A DNA stretch of 43,387 nucleotides, taken from contig JADYXR010000256.1 in assembly GCA_021772095.1 (NCBI GenBank), positions 1 through 43,387 on the forward strand, in the 5' to 3' direction. Position 1 is the stretch's first letter. Every line of letters begins with the position of its first letter. The translations under genes and the position numbers were made by a program. The stretch comes from Candidatus Obscuribacter sp. (lineage in GTDB: Bacteria > Cyanobacteriota > Vampirovibrionia > Obscuribacterales > Obscuribacteraceae). The notes below the pieces were generated by a model, which saw nothing but the letters and a program-made list of their open reading frames with translations, had not been told where the DNA came from and searched no databases. Below, piece by piece: positions 1 to 8,593 of the stretch.

Positions 1-40
1 AAAGAACCAGAAGACTAAGAAACTAAAGGAGGTAACAGTT

Positions 41-121
41 ATGTCAAGCGGCAGATTTGACTGTCGTCAACCGGCAAAAGGCCTTGACGCCGATCAGACT
101 CGACCAGCGATCTGCAAGTAA
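41..121 (+). CDS. Possible 26-residue small protein, or the tail of a truncated gene
   Basis: An ATG at 41 follows an almost ideal ribosome binding site (AAAGGAGGT, 25-33) at a spacing of seven bases and opens a 26-codon frame ending in TAA at 119-121. The peptide is polar and has two cysteines (residues 8 and 25). The same frame stays open to the left window edge (Lys-rich codons), so this could equally be the C-terminus of a longer gene cut by the edge. It converges on the DUF1152 gene. I do not recognise it. The strong Shine-Dalgarno match is the only positive evidence for an independent start. Confidence 0.3.
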   Translation: MSSGRFDCRQPAKGLDADQTRPAICK

Positions 122-138
122 CTACTGGTCAAGCCAGT

Positions 139-1080
139 TTATCTCATCGGAAACGTAGGCAATTTCCGAATCGGCGTTTTATCACGAAATTCGCGAATGA
201 GCGCGCGCACCTGCTCTATGGTTGCGCATCCGGCCAGGTCGTTGAAATAAAGAACATTTTCGGTCACCTTCGTGACATCGAATGCTAAATATAAAAGCAT
301 CAAAGGATTGATCCAGAGTTCAGCTCCGATCGTTCTGCGAGTCCTGTGATGATCGCCGAAATGCCCTTCAAGAGCGGACATTATCGAACTGCAAATCACG
401 CTCTCGTAGCCTCGCATTTCATGAAAAACGAATTGAGTCGCTTCGACAAAATTCTGCACTTCGGGCATATCCGGAGACAGCATCAAGCCTCCGAGAAAGG
501 CGTTGGCTTTAATTAAATGTGCCACCGTCTCTAGTGCATAGAGATGACACACATCTGTTTCTGCTCCGAGTCCTAAACATAAGAGTTGCTTTGGAACATC
601 AATCTGCAATGCAGCGGCGAGGCTCATCATATCTTCAAGAGGAGTGCCAATGCGAGACTCGTCGCCACGCATCAATGAGTCGACGCCGCCATCGACAAGC
701 ACCATCATGTCGAACTTAAGATGTTCTTGCAGGCGTTGATAACTTTTGACGATGTCCGCAACTGGCTTCACGCGAATACAATAAATCGGCTGATCCATGC
801 GCTTTCGACTGAGCCACTTAGCGAGATAGCCTTCGGGGAAATAGTAATCATTGCCTGTCGATCGGGCATTAACCTCGACGACATTGGGGCCGAAACTCCT
901 TCCGGATATTTCACCGTGACGAAACGAGAAAGATAGATTTGCTAGATGGACACCCACTCCAGCTTCACGCAGTGCAAAAAATAACGGCAGACCGGCGAAC
1001 ACATCGAACCCACCACCGGCTCCCACAATCAGAACATTCTTACAAGACCTCAACTGCTTGATAAAAGTCGGCTCGAGCAT
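139..1080 (-). CDS. DUF1152 family protein
   Basis: A 313-residue protein of the DUF1152 family. The N-terminus carries the family's glycine-rich nucleotide-binding-like loop (VGAGGGFDVFAG, residues about 19-30). A second conserved stretch, LVDGGVDSLMRGDE, lies near residue 130 and is followed by a long alpha/beta region. No signal peptide or membrane segment is visible. The ATG at 1080 is supported by GAGGT seven bases upstream. The gene lies 36 bases downstream of the aldehyde dehydrogenase on the same strand, so the two are probably co-transcribed. The biochemical role of DUF1152 proteins is not established. The loop suggests a nucleotide or dinucleotide ligand, but that is inference. Confidence 0.85.
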   Translation of the reverse strand: MLEPTFIKQLRSCKNVLIVGAGGGFDVFAGLPLFFALREAGVGVHLANLSFSFRHGEISGRSFGPNVVEVNARSTGNDYYFPEGYLAKWLSRKRMDQPIYCIRVKPVADIVKSYQRLQEHLKFDMMVLVDGGVDSLMRGDESRIGTPLEDMMSLAAALQIDVPKQLLCLGLGAETDVCHLYALETVAHLIKANAFLGGLMLSPDMPEVQNFVEATQFVFHEMRGYESVICSSIMSALEGHFGDHHRTRRTIGAELWINPLMLLYLAFDVTKVTENVLYFNDLAGCATIEQVRALIREFRDKTPIRKLPTFPMR

Positions 1081-1116
1081 GCGATTACCTCATCGGCAAT
1101 TTTTTTATTTGTAAAA

Positions 1117-2682
1117 CTAGGATCCCTTGGGGTTCTTCGCGATATTTGCGAGGAAGGCAAAAAATCCTGAGATCTTTTTGCCGAAGGTGCCGTGGAACAT
1201 TTGGATTCCACCGCGTAGCGTTTTCATTCTATTGGTGCCGTATGGGTACCACCAAATTTTTGCGACGCCCGGTGCGTCGATGTTGATGTGTTTGATGTTG
1301 ACGAGATCCATCAGTCCGAATTTTGAATGCGATCTTCCGAATCCGCTTTTCTTCAATCCGCCCCAGGGCAGTTGTGGTGCCGCATGAGTGAAGAGGCAAT
1401 CGTTGATAGTCACTGTACCGACTTGCAGATCTCGTGCGATGTTTTCTGCACGTTTCAGATTTTTGCCCCAAACCGACGCGCATAATCCGAACTCGGAATC
1501 ATTGGCCAATTCTACGGCTTCGTCCTCGGTGTCAACCACCATAATCGGCATGACCGGACCAAATGTTTCTTCTTTCATGATCGCCATTGAGTGTTTCACA
1601 CCAGTGATGACAGTCGGTTCATAGAAGAAACCCGGCAGCTCATCTACTTTTCGGCCGCCGGTAAGTATAGTTGCTCCGGACTCGCGAGCGTCTTCCACTT
1701 GCCTGACGATTTTATCGAGTTGGTGCGCATCGATGACAGGACCGATGTCGCTTTTGGGATCGGTGTACGGACCGAGTTTTAGCTTTTGCGTTTCTTTGAC
1801 GATTTCTGCAATCAGCTTTTCGGTGTGTTTTCCTTTGATGATATAAACTCGTTCGATCGACGCACATGCTTGACCGGCGTTCGTGAAGGCGCCCCAGGCA
1901 AGCGCCTTTGCTGTCCAATTAACAGGTGCGCAAGGAAGAACAATCGCTGCATCTTTGCCACCAAGTTCCAAACTAACTGGAGTGACATTGTTTGCGGCTT
2001 GCTGCATCACCTTGCAGCCGCCTTCGAAACTGCCTGTGAAAATTACTTTCGAAAGTTTGCTTTCACTGAGCAGTTTGCCTGTGTTTCGATCTCCGGTTAC
2101 TACCGAAACAACACCCTGAGGAAATCCTGCTTCTTCGAAAAGTTCACCAATTCTGATACCAATCAAACTTGATTTCTCTGATGGTTTGAGAACCACCGTA
2201 TTGCCGACCATGACTGCCATTGCGATGGTCATCATTGGTATTGAAAAGGGATAATTCCAGGGCGCGATGACGCCGATCACACCTAGCGGTTCAAAAGCGA
2301 TCAAGTTTTGTTTTGTTGATAACAACGGGTTCGACAGCATGATCATTTGATCGGAGAGTAAACGATCGGCATTGTCGGAGAGCCAAACGCATGTGTCGAG
2401 AGGTCCATTAAGTTCAGCGGCGTAACTCTCGGAAAGCGGCTTGCCGACTTCTTTGCTGATCAGTTCGGCAATCGAGTCAGCGTTCTTCGCAATCACTCGG
2501 CGCAGATTCAAAATTTTCTTGGCGCGGTCGTTGTATGAAAGCAATTGCCAATCTTCAAACGTTTTCCATGCTTGCGCTATCGCGGACTGAACTTGGGTTT
2601 CGCCCATCACAGGAAGTTCACCAATGACTTCGCGCGTCGCCGGATTGATCGATTGTATCGTGGCCGATTTGGTGGACACCAT
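1117..2682 (-). CDS. NAD(P)-dependent aldehyde dehydrogenase
   Basis: A 521-residue aldehyde dehydrogenase superfamily enzyme that oxidises an aldehyde to a carboxylate with NAD(P). Visible hallmarks are APWNYPF (140-146), the cofactor loop FTGSFEGG (215-222), the general-base glutamate in LELGGKD (Glu239), the nucleophile in NAGQACASIERVY (Cys273), and EETFGPV. The C-terminus runs about 45 residues past the usual end with a WWYPYG segment and an amphipathic Phe-rich tail, possibly a membrane-associating extension as in some fatty-aldehyde enzymes. The substrate cannot be read from the sequence. No clear Shine-Dalgarno precedes the ATG at 2682. It probably forms a transcription unit with the downstream DUF1152 gene. 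Confidence 0.9.
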   Translation of the reverse strand: MVSTKSATIQSINPATREVIGELPVMGETQVQSAIAQAWKTFEDWQLLSYNDRAKKILNLRRVIAKNADSIAELISKEVGKPLSESYAAELNGPLDTCVWLSDNADRLLSDQMIMLSNPLLSTKQNLIAFEPLGVIGVIAPWNYPFSIPMMTIAMAVMVGNTVVLKPSEKSSLIGIRIGELFEEAGFPQGVVSVVTGDRNTGKLLSESKLSKVIFTGSFEGGCKVMQQAANNVTPVSLELGGKDAAIVLPCAPVNWTAKALAWGAFTNAGQACASIERVYIIKGKHTEKLIAEIVKETQKLKLGPYTDPKSDIGPVIDAHQLDKIVRQVEDARESGATILTGGRKVDELPGFFYEPTVITGVKHSMAIMKEETFGPVMPIMVVDTEDEAVELANDSEFGLCASVWGKNLKRAENIARDLQVGTVTINDCLFTHAAPQLPWGGLKKSGFGRSHSKFGLMDLVNIKHINIDAPGVAKIWWYPYGTNRMKTLRGGIQMFHGTFGKKISGFFAFLANIAKNPKGS

Positions 2683-2733
2683 TTTTTGATTTGCCTGAGT
2701 TTCTTGCAGCTCTTTGTATTGTAACTTACGGCC

Positions 2734-2750
2734 AAAGCTACCAGAGCTTT
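2734..2750. terminator. Weak hairpin between TPR gene and ALDH gene
   Basis: A six-base perfect stem (AAAGCT / AGCTTT) with a five-base loop lies in the 107-base gap downstream of the minus-strand TPR gene. There is no U-tract on either strand, so it is at best a weak terminator or an mRNA 3'-end structure. Confidence 0.25.
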
Positions 2751-2789
2751 ATCTCATCTCCGGCTTAACGATGACTGTTGTTGGTCTGT

Positions 2790-4574
2790 TCAGGAGTCGT
2801 CCGCAGGCTGGGTGCCGAGTTTTTGTAACGCTTCCCTGGCCAGCAAGGCGCGTTGCCCTTTCAGTCCCTCGGCGAGGCTTTGCTTGTAGTATTTTGCAGC
2901 TTCTTTACCGCGACCGCTTCTTTCACAGGCTTTGCCCAGAGCGAAGACGACGACTGCATCGGATTTAGATTCAGTTAGTTTGCCTCGCAGCATTTTGATT
3001 GCTGCGGTCATATCGCCCTTTTCGCAATAAGCTTGAGACAACGCGAAGGCGACTTCGCTGTCGCCAGGCGCGATCACTTCGATGGCTTCCAGTGCGGCAA
3101 TGCGTTTGTCCGAGTTGGCGCTGCCTTCCAGAAGTCGGGCTTTAGCCAGTAATGCGTCGATATTTCCTGGTTCTATCTCCAGGGCTTTCTTGATCGACAC
3201 TTGTGCTGACTCGATTTTGCCGCCTTTTAGTTCGCTGAGAGCGAGCGCGATTAGCGCTTCTGGGTCATCGCCGTTCAGCTTCACCGCTTCGCGAGCCAGT
3301 TTTAACGCCAGTTCCACCTTCTCTCGAAGTGGTGCCTCTTCAAGCGCCAATCGTGATTCAAACGATTTCCCGCTGGCTATATATGGTCGGGAGCGTGCGA
3401 TCTCGCGAGCTTCTTCGATCACATCGTCGTTGCGACCCTGGCGCAGATAAATGCGCGCGAGTTCAATATGAGCCGGTGCGAACAGCTGATTGTGCCGCAT
3501 CGCGTTTTCGAGTTGCTCGATCGCTTCGGCTGTTTCGCCATTGCGTTGAGCCATGTAGGCGCGAGCCAAACCCGCCAATTCATCGTTGGGATTGTTGGGC
3601 AACTTTGACACGTAGGGCTGCGCTTCTTTTGTTCTGCCAAGCTTCAGCAAGAGCGCGGCTTTGACTGCGGAAGCCTCTGTATCACCGGCACTGCGCGGTT
3701 CTAATTTCGAAATCGTGGCTAAACCATCAGCATATTTGCGCGCATAAAACTGAGCTTTGGCTTTTGTTTTGATCACGTCCGCCAATTTTGGATACGCACC
3801 AAGAGCCCGATCGGCAGCGCGAATCGATTCATTAAACGCCAGCATGTCGATCGCGTCTTTCGCTAGTGGAATGAAAAACTCAGGCTCCAGATGATCGTCT
3901 GAAATCAGCTTGTCCAGCTCGGCTGCGACCGCAGCGTCGCGTCCTTGTTTGAACATATTTTGCGCCAATTTGACTTTGGCCGTTCTAGAATCAGGTTCGA
4001 GAATTGATGCTTTGGCAGCGGCTGACTTCGCCTTCACTTTGTCGTTAAGGTCTTCGTACATTGTGCCAAGTGCTGACCACGCCTCGTAGTTGGTCGGATC
4101 GAGCGCGACTACTTTCTCGTAGGTCTTTAATGCTTGAGCCCGATCTCCGCTCGCCGTCTGGCAAATTGCCAGCTGGAAATTGGCTGGCAGTGACGACGGA
4201 TCGAGGCTGACTGCAAGCGCCGCCGCTTCAGCCGCTTCCTTAGCCTGGCTCGGCATTCTCAAAAGAATTGTCGATAACAACAGATTGAAACGAATTGATG
4301 TTTTGCAGTTCGCCTGATTGGCTTTCAATAGCTTGAGCGCATCCATAGACTTGTTTACCGCAAACAACTTGGACGCATCTTTAACGCAGGTAACGCATTC
4401 CGGCGAATCTGGCCTGGTCGATTTCGTCAGCGTCGGTGCCGGAAGCTCCTCGACCGCTGCACCTTTTTTCTTCGCTTCTGCAGAGTTTGGTGCCAGATTG
4501 AGTAAAATCATTAACGCGAGAGGAACAACAATCGAACGATCTGAATCTTCTGGTTTAGTCCGCCTCGAATTCAT
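2790..4574 (-). CDS. Exported tetratricopeptide-repeat protein (594 aa)
   Basis: A long TPR protein. After a short basic N-region comes a hydrophobic segment (IVVPLALMILLNLAPNSAEA) that looks like a signal peptide, then a Lys/Pro-rich linker and a CVTC motif. Beyond that lies about 500 residues of 34-residue helical hairpins with the TPR pattern (for example a block with LDPTNYEAWSALGTMYED). A frame-compatible ATG exists at 4592, but the ATG at 4574 has GGAG six bases upstream and is preferred. TPR arrays mediate protein-protein contacts; the partner is unknown. It is divergent from a second exported TPR gene starting at 4674, with 99 bases between them that must hold both promoters. Confidence 0.85.
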   Translation of the reverse strand: MNSRRTKPEDSDRSIVVPLALMILLNLAPNSAEAKKKGAAVEELPAPTLTKSTRPDSPECVTCVKDASKLFAVNKSMDALKLLKANQANCKTSIRFNLLLSTILLRMPSQAKEAAEAAALAVSLDPSSLPANFQLAICQTASGDRAQALKTYEKVVALDPTNYEAWSALGTMYEDLNDKVKAKSAAAKASILEPDSRTAKVKLAQNMFKQGRDAAVAAELDKLISDDHLEPEFFIPLAKDAIDMLAFNESIRAADRALGAYPKLADVIKTKAKAQFYARKYADGLATISKLEPRSAGDTEASAVKAALLLKLGRTKEAQPYVSKLPNNPNDELAGLARAYMAQRNGETAEAIEQLENAMRHNQLFAPAHIELARIYLRQGRNDDVIEEAREIARSRPYIASGKSFESRLALEEAPLREKVELALKLAREAVKLNGDDPEALIALALSELKGGKIESAQVSIKKALEIEPGNIDALLAKARLLEGSANSDKRIAALEAIEVIAPGDSEVAFALSQAYCEKGDMTAAIKMLRGKLTESKSDAVVVFALGKACERSGRGKEAAKYYKQSLAEGLKGQRALLAREALQKLGTQPADDS

Positions 4575-4673
4575 TTTTTTCTCCGTTAGCATTGCGCGTC
4601 CATGACAAGGTCAATCAGCATTTCAATAGGCATTCGAGTTCATTTTAGAGTAGATTAGTTTAGAGGATTCATT

Positions 4674-5843
4674 TTGGTTCGCGGATTTTTAGTTTTAATC
4701 GGAATTTCAGCGGTCGCTTGCGGCACTCTTGCCGAGGCGCGAGCCTCCGACGGCGGCGATCCCTTGAAGGTCGGCGCGCAGCGTTTTGGCAGCGCGTCGA
4801 TGTCATTAGATGGCTGTTCGGATGGTCAACTTATTGCCTCCAACTCGCAAACTGATGCGATGTACGATCAAGCGCTAACCGCTTACTCCAAAGGCGAGTT
4901 CGGCACGGTCGAGAACATTTTGCGCCAGATTCTATCCATCAATCCTTCTAGTGCTCCGGCGAATAACTTGATGGGAAAGTCGTTTCACAAGCAGCAGAAG
5001 TTTGGCGAAGCATCACGGTTTTACAAAACTGCCTGCAATCTCGATCCGAAAAATATCGAATTTAAATTCAATCTCGCGGTGTCGCTGTTCGATCAATCTA
5101 ACTTCCAAGAAGCGCTTCCGCTCTTTGAAGACGTGGTGAGAAGATTGCCGGAGGATTCCGAGTATCAATATAATCTCGCGATCACTTTGGACAGAGTAGG
5201 GAAGAAAGATCAAGCGGCCGCGGGGTATATGAAGGCGATCAAGCTGGACGCCAACAATGCGCAGGCACATTTCAGTCTCGGCAAGTTTTATCAGGAAAAA
5301 TCAAATCTGCCCAAAGCAATTGAAGAGTACAAAACGGCGATAGCACTCGATCCTAAGTTCGTCGCCGCTCATAACAATCTGGGCGTCGCTTACTCAGCCA
5401 CCAATAATTTTTCCGATTCGGTTAAGGAGTTTCAACTGGCGTTGAAACTCGATCCGCATTATCCGGAAGCTAACAGAAACCTCGGTTATCCGCAGGCTCA
5501 CACCAGCCTTGGTATCACTTATTTCGGGTTGGGAAACTTCCCAAAAGCGTTTGAAGAATACAGCAAAGCGCTGTCGATGGATCCTGATAACGCTGATGCC
5601 CACTACAACATCGCCCTCTACTACCAGCACGAAAATCAACTTGATAAAGCGATTGCTCATTATCAACGGTCGATTTCGTTGATGCCGAAAAATCCGCTGC
5701 CGCATAATAATCTCGGCGTGGCGTATTTTAAAGTCGGCGATTTTCCGAAGGCTGAAGCCGAGTATCGAAAAGCGCTGGAGTTGAAACCTGATTTCTCCGA
5801 AGCAAAGCGAAACCTTGATGAACTCAAGGCCGGAGCAAACTAA
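4674..5843 (+). CDS. Exported tetratricopeptide-repeat protein (389 aa)
   Basis: The TTG start at 4674 is preceded by AGAGG seven bases upstream. The N-terminus (FLVLIGISAVACGTLAEARA) is a signal peptide. It contains a cysteine but no convincing lipobox. Residues from about 60 to the end are roughly ten consecutive TPR motifs with the repeated pattern AHNNLGVAY...KAL.LDP, close to the consensus of O-GlcNAc-transferase-like TPR superhelices. No catalytic domain follows, so it is a scaffold or adaptor, probably outside the cytoplasm. It is divergent from the other TPR gene, and its stop lies nine bases from the converging sce7726 gene. Confidence 0.87.
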   Translation: MVRGFLVLIGISAVACGTLAEARASDGGDPLKVGAQRFGSASMSLDGCSDGQLIASNSQTDAMYDQALTAYSKGEFGTVENILRQILSINPSSAPANNLMGKSFHKQQKFGEASRFYKTACNLDPKNIEFKFNLAVSLFDQSNFQEALPLFEDVVRRLPEDSEYQYNLAITLDRVGKKDQAAAGYMKAIKLDANNAQAHFSLGKFYQEKSNLPKAIEEYKTAIALDPKFVAAHNNLGVAYSATNNFSDSVKEFQLALKLDPHYPEANRNLGYPQAHTSLGITYFGLGNFPKAFEEYSKALSMDPDNADAHYNIALYYQHENQLDKAIAHYQRSISLMPKNPLPHNNLGVAYFKVGDFPKAEAEYRKALELKPDFSEAKRNLDELKAGAN

Positions 5844-5852
5844 TCGTTGGCC

Positions 5853-6416
5853 TTATCGCCAGTCGGTCCGCGAAGAAAGTTTTTGTTTCACAGCGGAGCG
5901 AATCACGTCTATCGGCAATTCTTTCGCCAGGGCTTTCCACATATAGCGTCGGCCTTTGGTTCTAAATCCATAATCCATGCCGTGTTCTTTCAAGACAGCG
6001 AGCGCTTCTTCACGCCAGAGCAACTGGCAGATGTGAAATGGATTGACTTCGTGATTAGTTCGAGACGGCCAGATTTCGTTTAAAAAACATTCTCCGTCGC
6101 GTTTGCTCACGCTCACCAGACCCCACCATTTTGGAATCATCTCCACGGCGTGAGAAACATATTTTTCTGCGCAAACGAGAGTCATGCGGTCGAAGATCTT
6201 GTTGTAAGTCTGTTGCTGCGCCGGCAAGCGAAGAAGATTATCGGACGGGCTTTTGATTTCGAAACCGTGCAAACGATCGTTGAGTACTGCAACGTCGACG
6301 CGAACCGTACCCTCGATCAATCCGAGTTCATCTACGATCAAGCTGTCGGGACGGCGCTCGAAGATGTCCGCCTTGATGAACTGGTGAAGCGCGAGCCTGA
6401 CGTCGAGTTCTTTCAT
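5853..6416 (-). CDS. sce7726 family protein (nuclease-fold)
   Basis: A 187-residue protein of the sce7726 family. The core VRVDVAVLNDRLHGFEIKS gives Asp41, Glu53 and Lys55, spaced like the D-(x)n-ExK catalytic signature of PD-(D/E)XK nucleases. It is followed by LPAQQQTYNKIFDRMTLVC and a WWG motif typical of the family. The ATG at 6416 is preferred; a TTG at 6428 is also in frame, and neither has a good ribosome site. The gene lies downstream of the 5'-nucleotidase on the same strand, separated by a tandem repeat. Members often occur in mobile or defence contexts, but no other defence gene is seen here. Nuclease activity is inferred from the residues only. Confidence 0.78.
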   Translation of the reverse strand: MKELDVRLALHQFIKADIFERRPDSLIVDELGLIEGTVRVDVAVLNDRLHGFEIKSPSDNLLRLPAQQQTYNKIFDRMTLVCAEKYVSHAVEMIPKWWGLVSVSKRDGECFLNEIWPSRTNHEVNPFHICQLLWREEALAVLKEHGMDYGFRTKGRRYMWKALAKELPIDVIRSAVKQKLSSRTDWR

Positions 6417-6536
6417 TGTGTTGATCAATCGAATGTGCCGCCGCAGGTGGTGCGCACCAATTATACACTCGCGGTGGCGAGATGAAAAGGTTCGCGAGCT
6501 ACAAGGTCAATTTGTATCGTGATAGGGAACGGCGTC

Positions 6537-6692
6537 GACGCTTATCGAACAAGTGTCGGCGCTGCGATCAATGTGGACGCTTATCGAACAAGTGTCGGCG
6601 CTGCGATCAATGTGGACGCTTATCGAACAAGTGTCGGCGCTGTGATCGACGTGGACGCTTATCGAACATGTATCGGCGCTGCGATCAACGTA
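6537..6692. repeat. Four tandem 39-bp repeats overlapping the end of the 5'-nucleotidase gene
   Basis: Four head-to-tail units begin at 6537, 6576, 6615 and 6654. Units 1 and 2 are identical, unit 3 differs at three positions and unit 4 at four. On the minus strand, unit 4 encodes the last residues and TAA stop of the 5'-nucleotidase. Because 39 is a multiple of three, every other unit repeats the same short C-terminal sequence plus TAA in the same frame beyond the real stop. There is no internal dyad, so this is not a terminator array, and there are no spacers, so it is not CRISPR. Confidence 0.95.
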
Positions 6693-8593
6693 TGATCCGA
6701 GCTGCCTTTTGCCGGATGCGCGACGACGGTAACCCAGTTAGCAGAACCCTTTCCGCTCTTCGGGTTTTTGTAGGTCTGCAAAAGCTTTTCGATGCTGTAC
6801 CACTCGAACGTACCGTCAGCCGCGGATTTTAAACCGGTTCGCAATACCTGCGCGTGAGCCAGCGGCACAGGGAAGGCACTGTAGATGGTACTGACACCGG
6901 GACCGGTGCCTCCGACGATAGAGATTCTTGCTTGCCCGGGACCCTGGCTCAGGACGAGAGATTTGCTTTGTCCTTTCTCCTTGAGGTGCAGAGCACCGTC
7001 CTGTACGCAAACTATTCTGTTCGGCTTCGGCGGCGTGATGGTTGGATGCTTGCGAAGATAAGCGGTCATTACGTCCGCCATTCTCGTTTTGGTCTTCACT
7101 ACGTTCGTTGCGCCGGCGAAGTCATACTTCTCGCCGCCCTCGAAGTTGTAGTGATTCATTCCGATTTTATAGGTTCCATTATCATCAACCGGCTTGTATT
7201 CGCCCTTTCCGTTATCGGCAAGGATGGTGATGATCCGGTGTCCGTTTGGTTTTGACTTGTCCCAGATGATCTTCAGTCCACTGACGTCGGCGAAGTGTCC
7301 GCCCATGCCATCGGCGACGCTATGTTCCACCACTCGTTTAACCACAGCACCAGTTACGGTGGCGTAGACGATGTAGTTTTCAAACGGAAGAATTTGTTCT
7401 ATTTGAGCGACTGTGATCGGTCCCTTCTGCAGCACACCGCGGATGCCGCCCCGGTTTTGGAATGCAATCGTGACGCCGTACTGTTTGCCACTGTCGACCA
7501 CGGCATCACATACGATATCTCCCATTGATGTGTCGCAAAGCGAGTTTCTCTTTTCGTAGTAGTCCGTCGCGGTCGAAACTACTTCTTTGGTCAGTGCCGC
7601 AAACGGTTCAGACATCTTGTCGATGTATGCTTTTAAATCAGGAGCCTGAGGGCTTTTTCCCGTGATGTCCGTCAGTGTGTAAACAACAGATGATGGTTTC
7701 ACCACTCCATTTTGATCGAAGGCAACCTGGAGAAATCCGACCGCGCGGCCGTAACATCCGGTTTGCACGATGGTAGTGGTGCTGCCGTCTTCATGTTTGA
7801 CGATCATCGGCTTATCCAAGCGCGTATGGCTGTGACCGCCGATAACTACATCAATAGCAGGGATTCGTTCTGCCAGCTCTTTTTCGGACTTGATGCCGCA
7901 ATGCGTGATCAAAACAATTTTGTCGACGCCGTCGTTTTTCAATCGACTCACTTCGGCGTTAATGGGTTCAATCCATTCGTTTCCTTTTACTTTGAGCTTC
8001 ACTCCTTGCATATTCGTCGCGAGCGATTCCAATTCAGGAGTGACGGCGCCGACGAACGCAACTTTTTGCGTGCCGATCGTTTTGAGCACCGATGGTTTGA
8101 TCAACTTTTGGAGCGCTGGAACCGAGCTGGCATCTATGTTTGTGTTGACGATATCGAATTTTGCTTTTTCGAGTTGCGTGGCGAGATTCTGCGCACCATC
8201 ATCGAACTCGTGATTTCCGATCGTGAAAATGTCGTATCCCATTTTGTTGAACAGATTTACTTCGACATCACCTTTGAACTTGCTGTACAAAAGAGAGCCT
8301 TGAAACATGTCGCCGGCATCAACTGTGATCGCCTCAGGAAATCTTTTTTTGAGATTGCGAATTACTTGACCAACCCCTGCCATACCGCCTATCGTTTTGC
8401 CCTTGTCGAGGAAGGGCTCTTCGTGAGCATGTAGATCATTCGTATGTATTATGGTAAGAGTTAAGTCCTGGTTTTTCTCAGCCGCCCTTGCGCCTGTAAA
8501 ATAGGCTGGACTCAGGAGAAGAGTTCCGATGAATAGACCGACAACACCCAATTTCAGATTAAAGCTTTCCGAAATTCTCTGTTTTGTTTTCAC
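6659..8593 (-). CDS. Secreted bifunctional metallophosphatase / 5'-nucleotidase (UshA type)
   Basis: A 644-residue periplasmic-type enzyme that dephosphorylates nucleotides or related phosphoesters with a dinuclear metal site. Metal-site motifs are HTNDLHAH (Asp53, His55), DAGD (92-95), GNHEFDDG (Asn127, His128), THCG and GGHSHT. The C-terminal 5'-nucleotidase domain has NRGGIRG, FENYIV and MNHYNFEGGEKYDF. About 120 residues beyond that domain are unfamiliar. The GTG at 8593 is preferred because it begins a standard signal peptide (basic MKTKQR region, hydrophobic core, ARA-A cleavage). A longer open frame to 8713 has no good start. The 5' end overlaps the divergent gene at 8529 by 65 bases. 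Confidence 0.88.
   Translation of the reverse strand: MKTKQRISESFNLKLGVVGLFIGTLLLSPAYFTGARAAEKNQDLTLTIIHTNDLHAHEEPFLDKGKTIGGMAGVGQVIRNLKKRFPEAITVDAGDMFQGSLLYSKFKGDVEVNLFNKMGYDIFTIGNHEFDDGAQNLATQLEKAKFDIVNTNIDASSVPALQKLIKPSVLKTIGTQKVAFVGAVTPELESLATNMQGVKLKVKGNEWIEPINAEVSRLKNDGVDKIVLITHCGIKSEKELAERIPAIDVVIGGHSHTRLDKPMIVKHEDGSTTTIVQTGCYGRAVGFLQVAFDQNGVVKPSSVVYTLTDITGKSPQAPDLKAYIDKMSEPFAALTKEVVSTATDYYEKRNSLCDTSMGDIVCDAVVDSGKQYGVTIAFQNRGGIRGVLQKGPITVAQIEQILPFENYIVYATVTGAVVKRVVEHSVADGMGGHFADVSGLKIIWDKSKPNGHRIITILADNGKGEYKPVDDNGTYKIGMNHYNFEGGEKYDFAGATNVVKTKTRMADVMTAYLRKHPTITPPKPNRIVCVQDGALHLKEKGQSKSLVLSQGPGQARISIVGGTGPGVSTIYSAFPVPLAHAQVLRTGLKSAADGTFEWYSIEKLLQTYKNPKSGKGSANWVTVVAHPAKGSSDHTLIAAPIHVR

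Noticed and set aside
6537..6692. CRISPR array
   Set aside because: Units are contiguous with no spacers, and there are no cas genes.
6482..6832. Plus-strand frame across the 39-bp array with Cys-rich repeats (SNKCRRCDQCG)
   Set aside because: It is antisense to the 5'-nucleotidase end and its repeats arise from that gene's tail. Weak ribosome site and biased composition; probably not translated.
7712..8434. 240-codon plus-strand frame
   Set aside because: It is antisense to the conserved metallophosphatase domain and has no recognisable content; a shadow.
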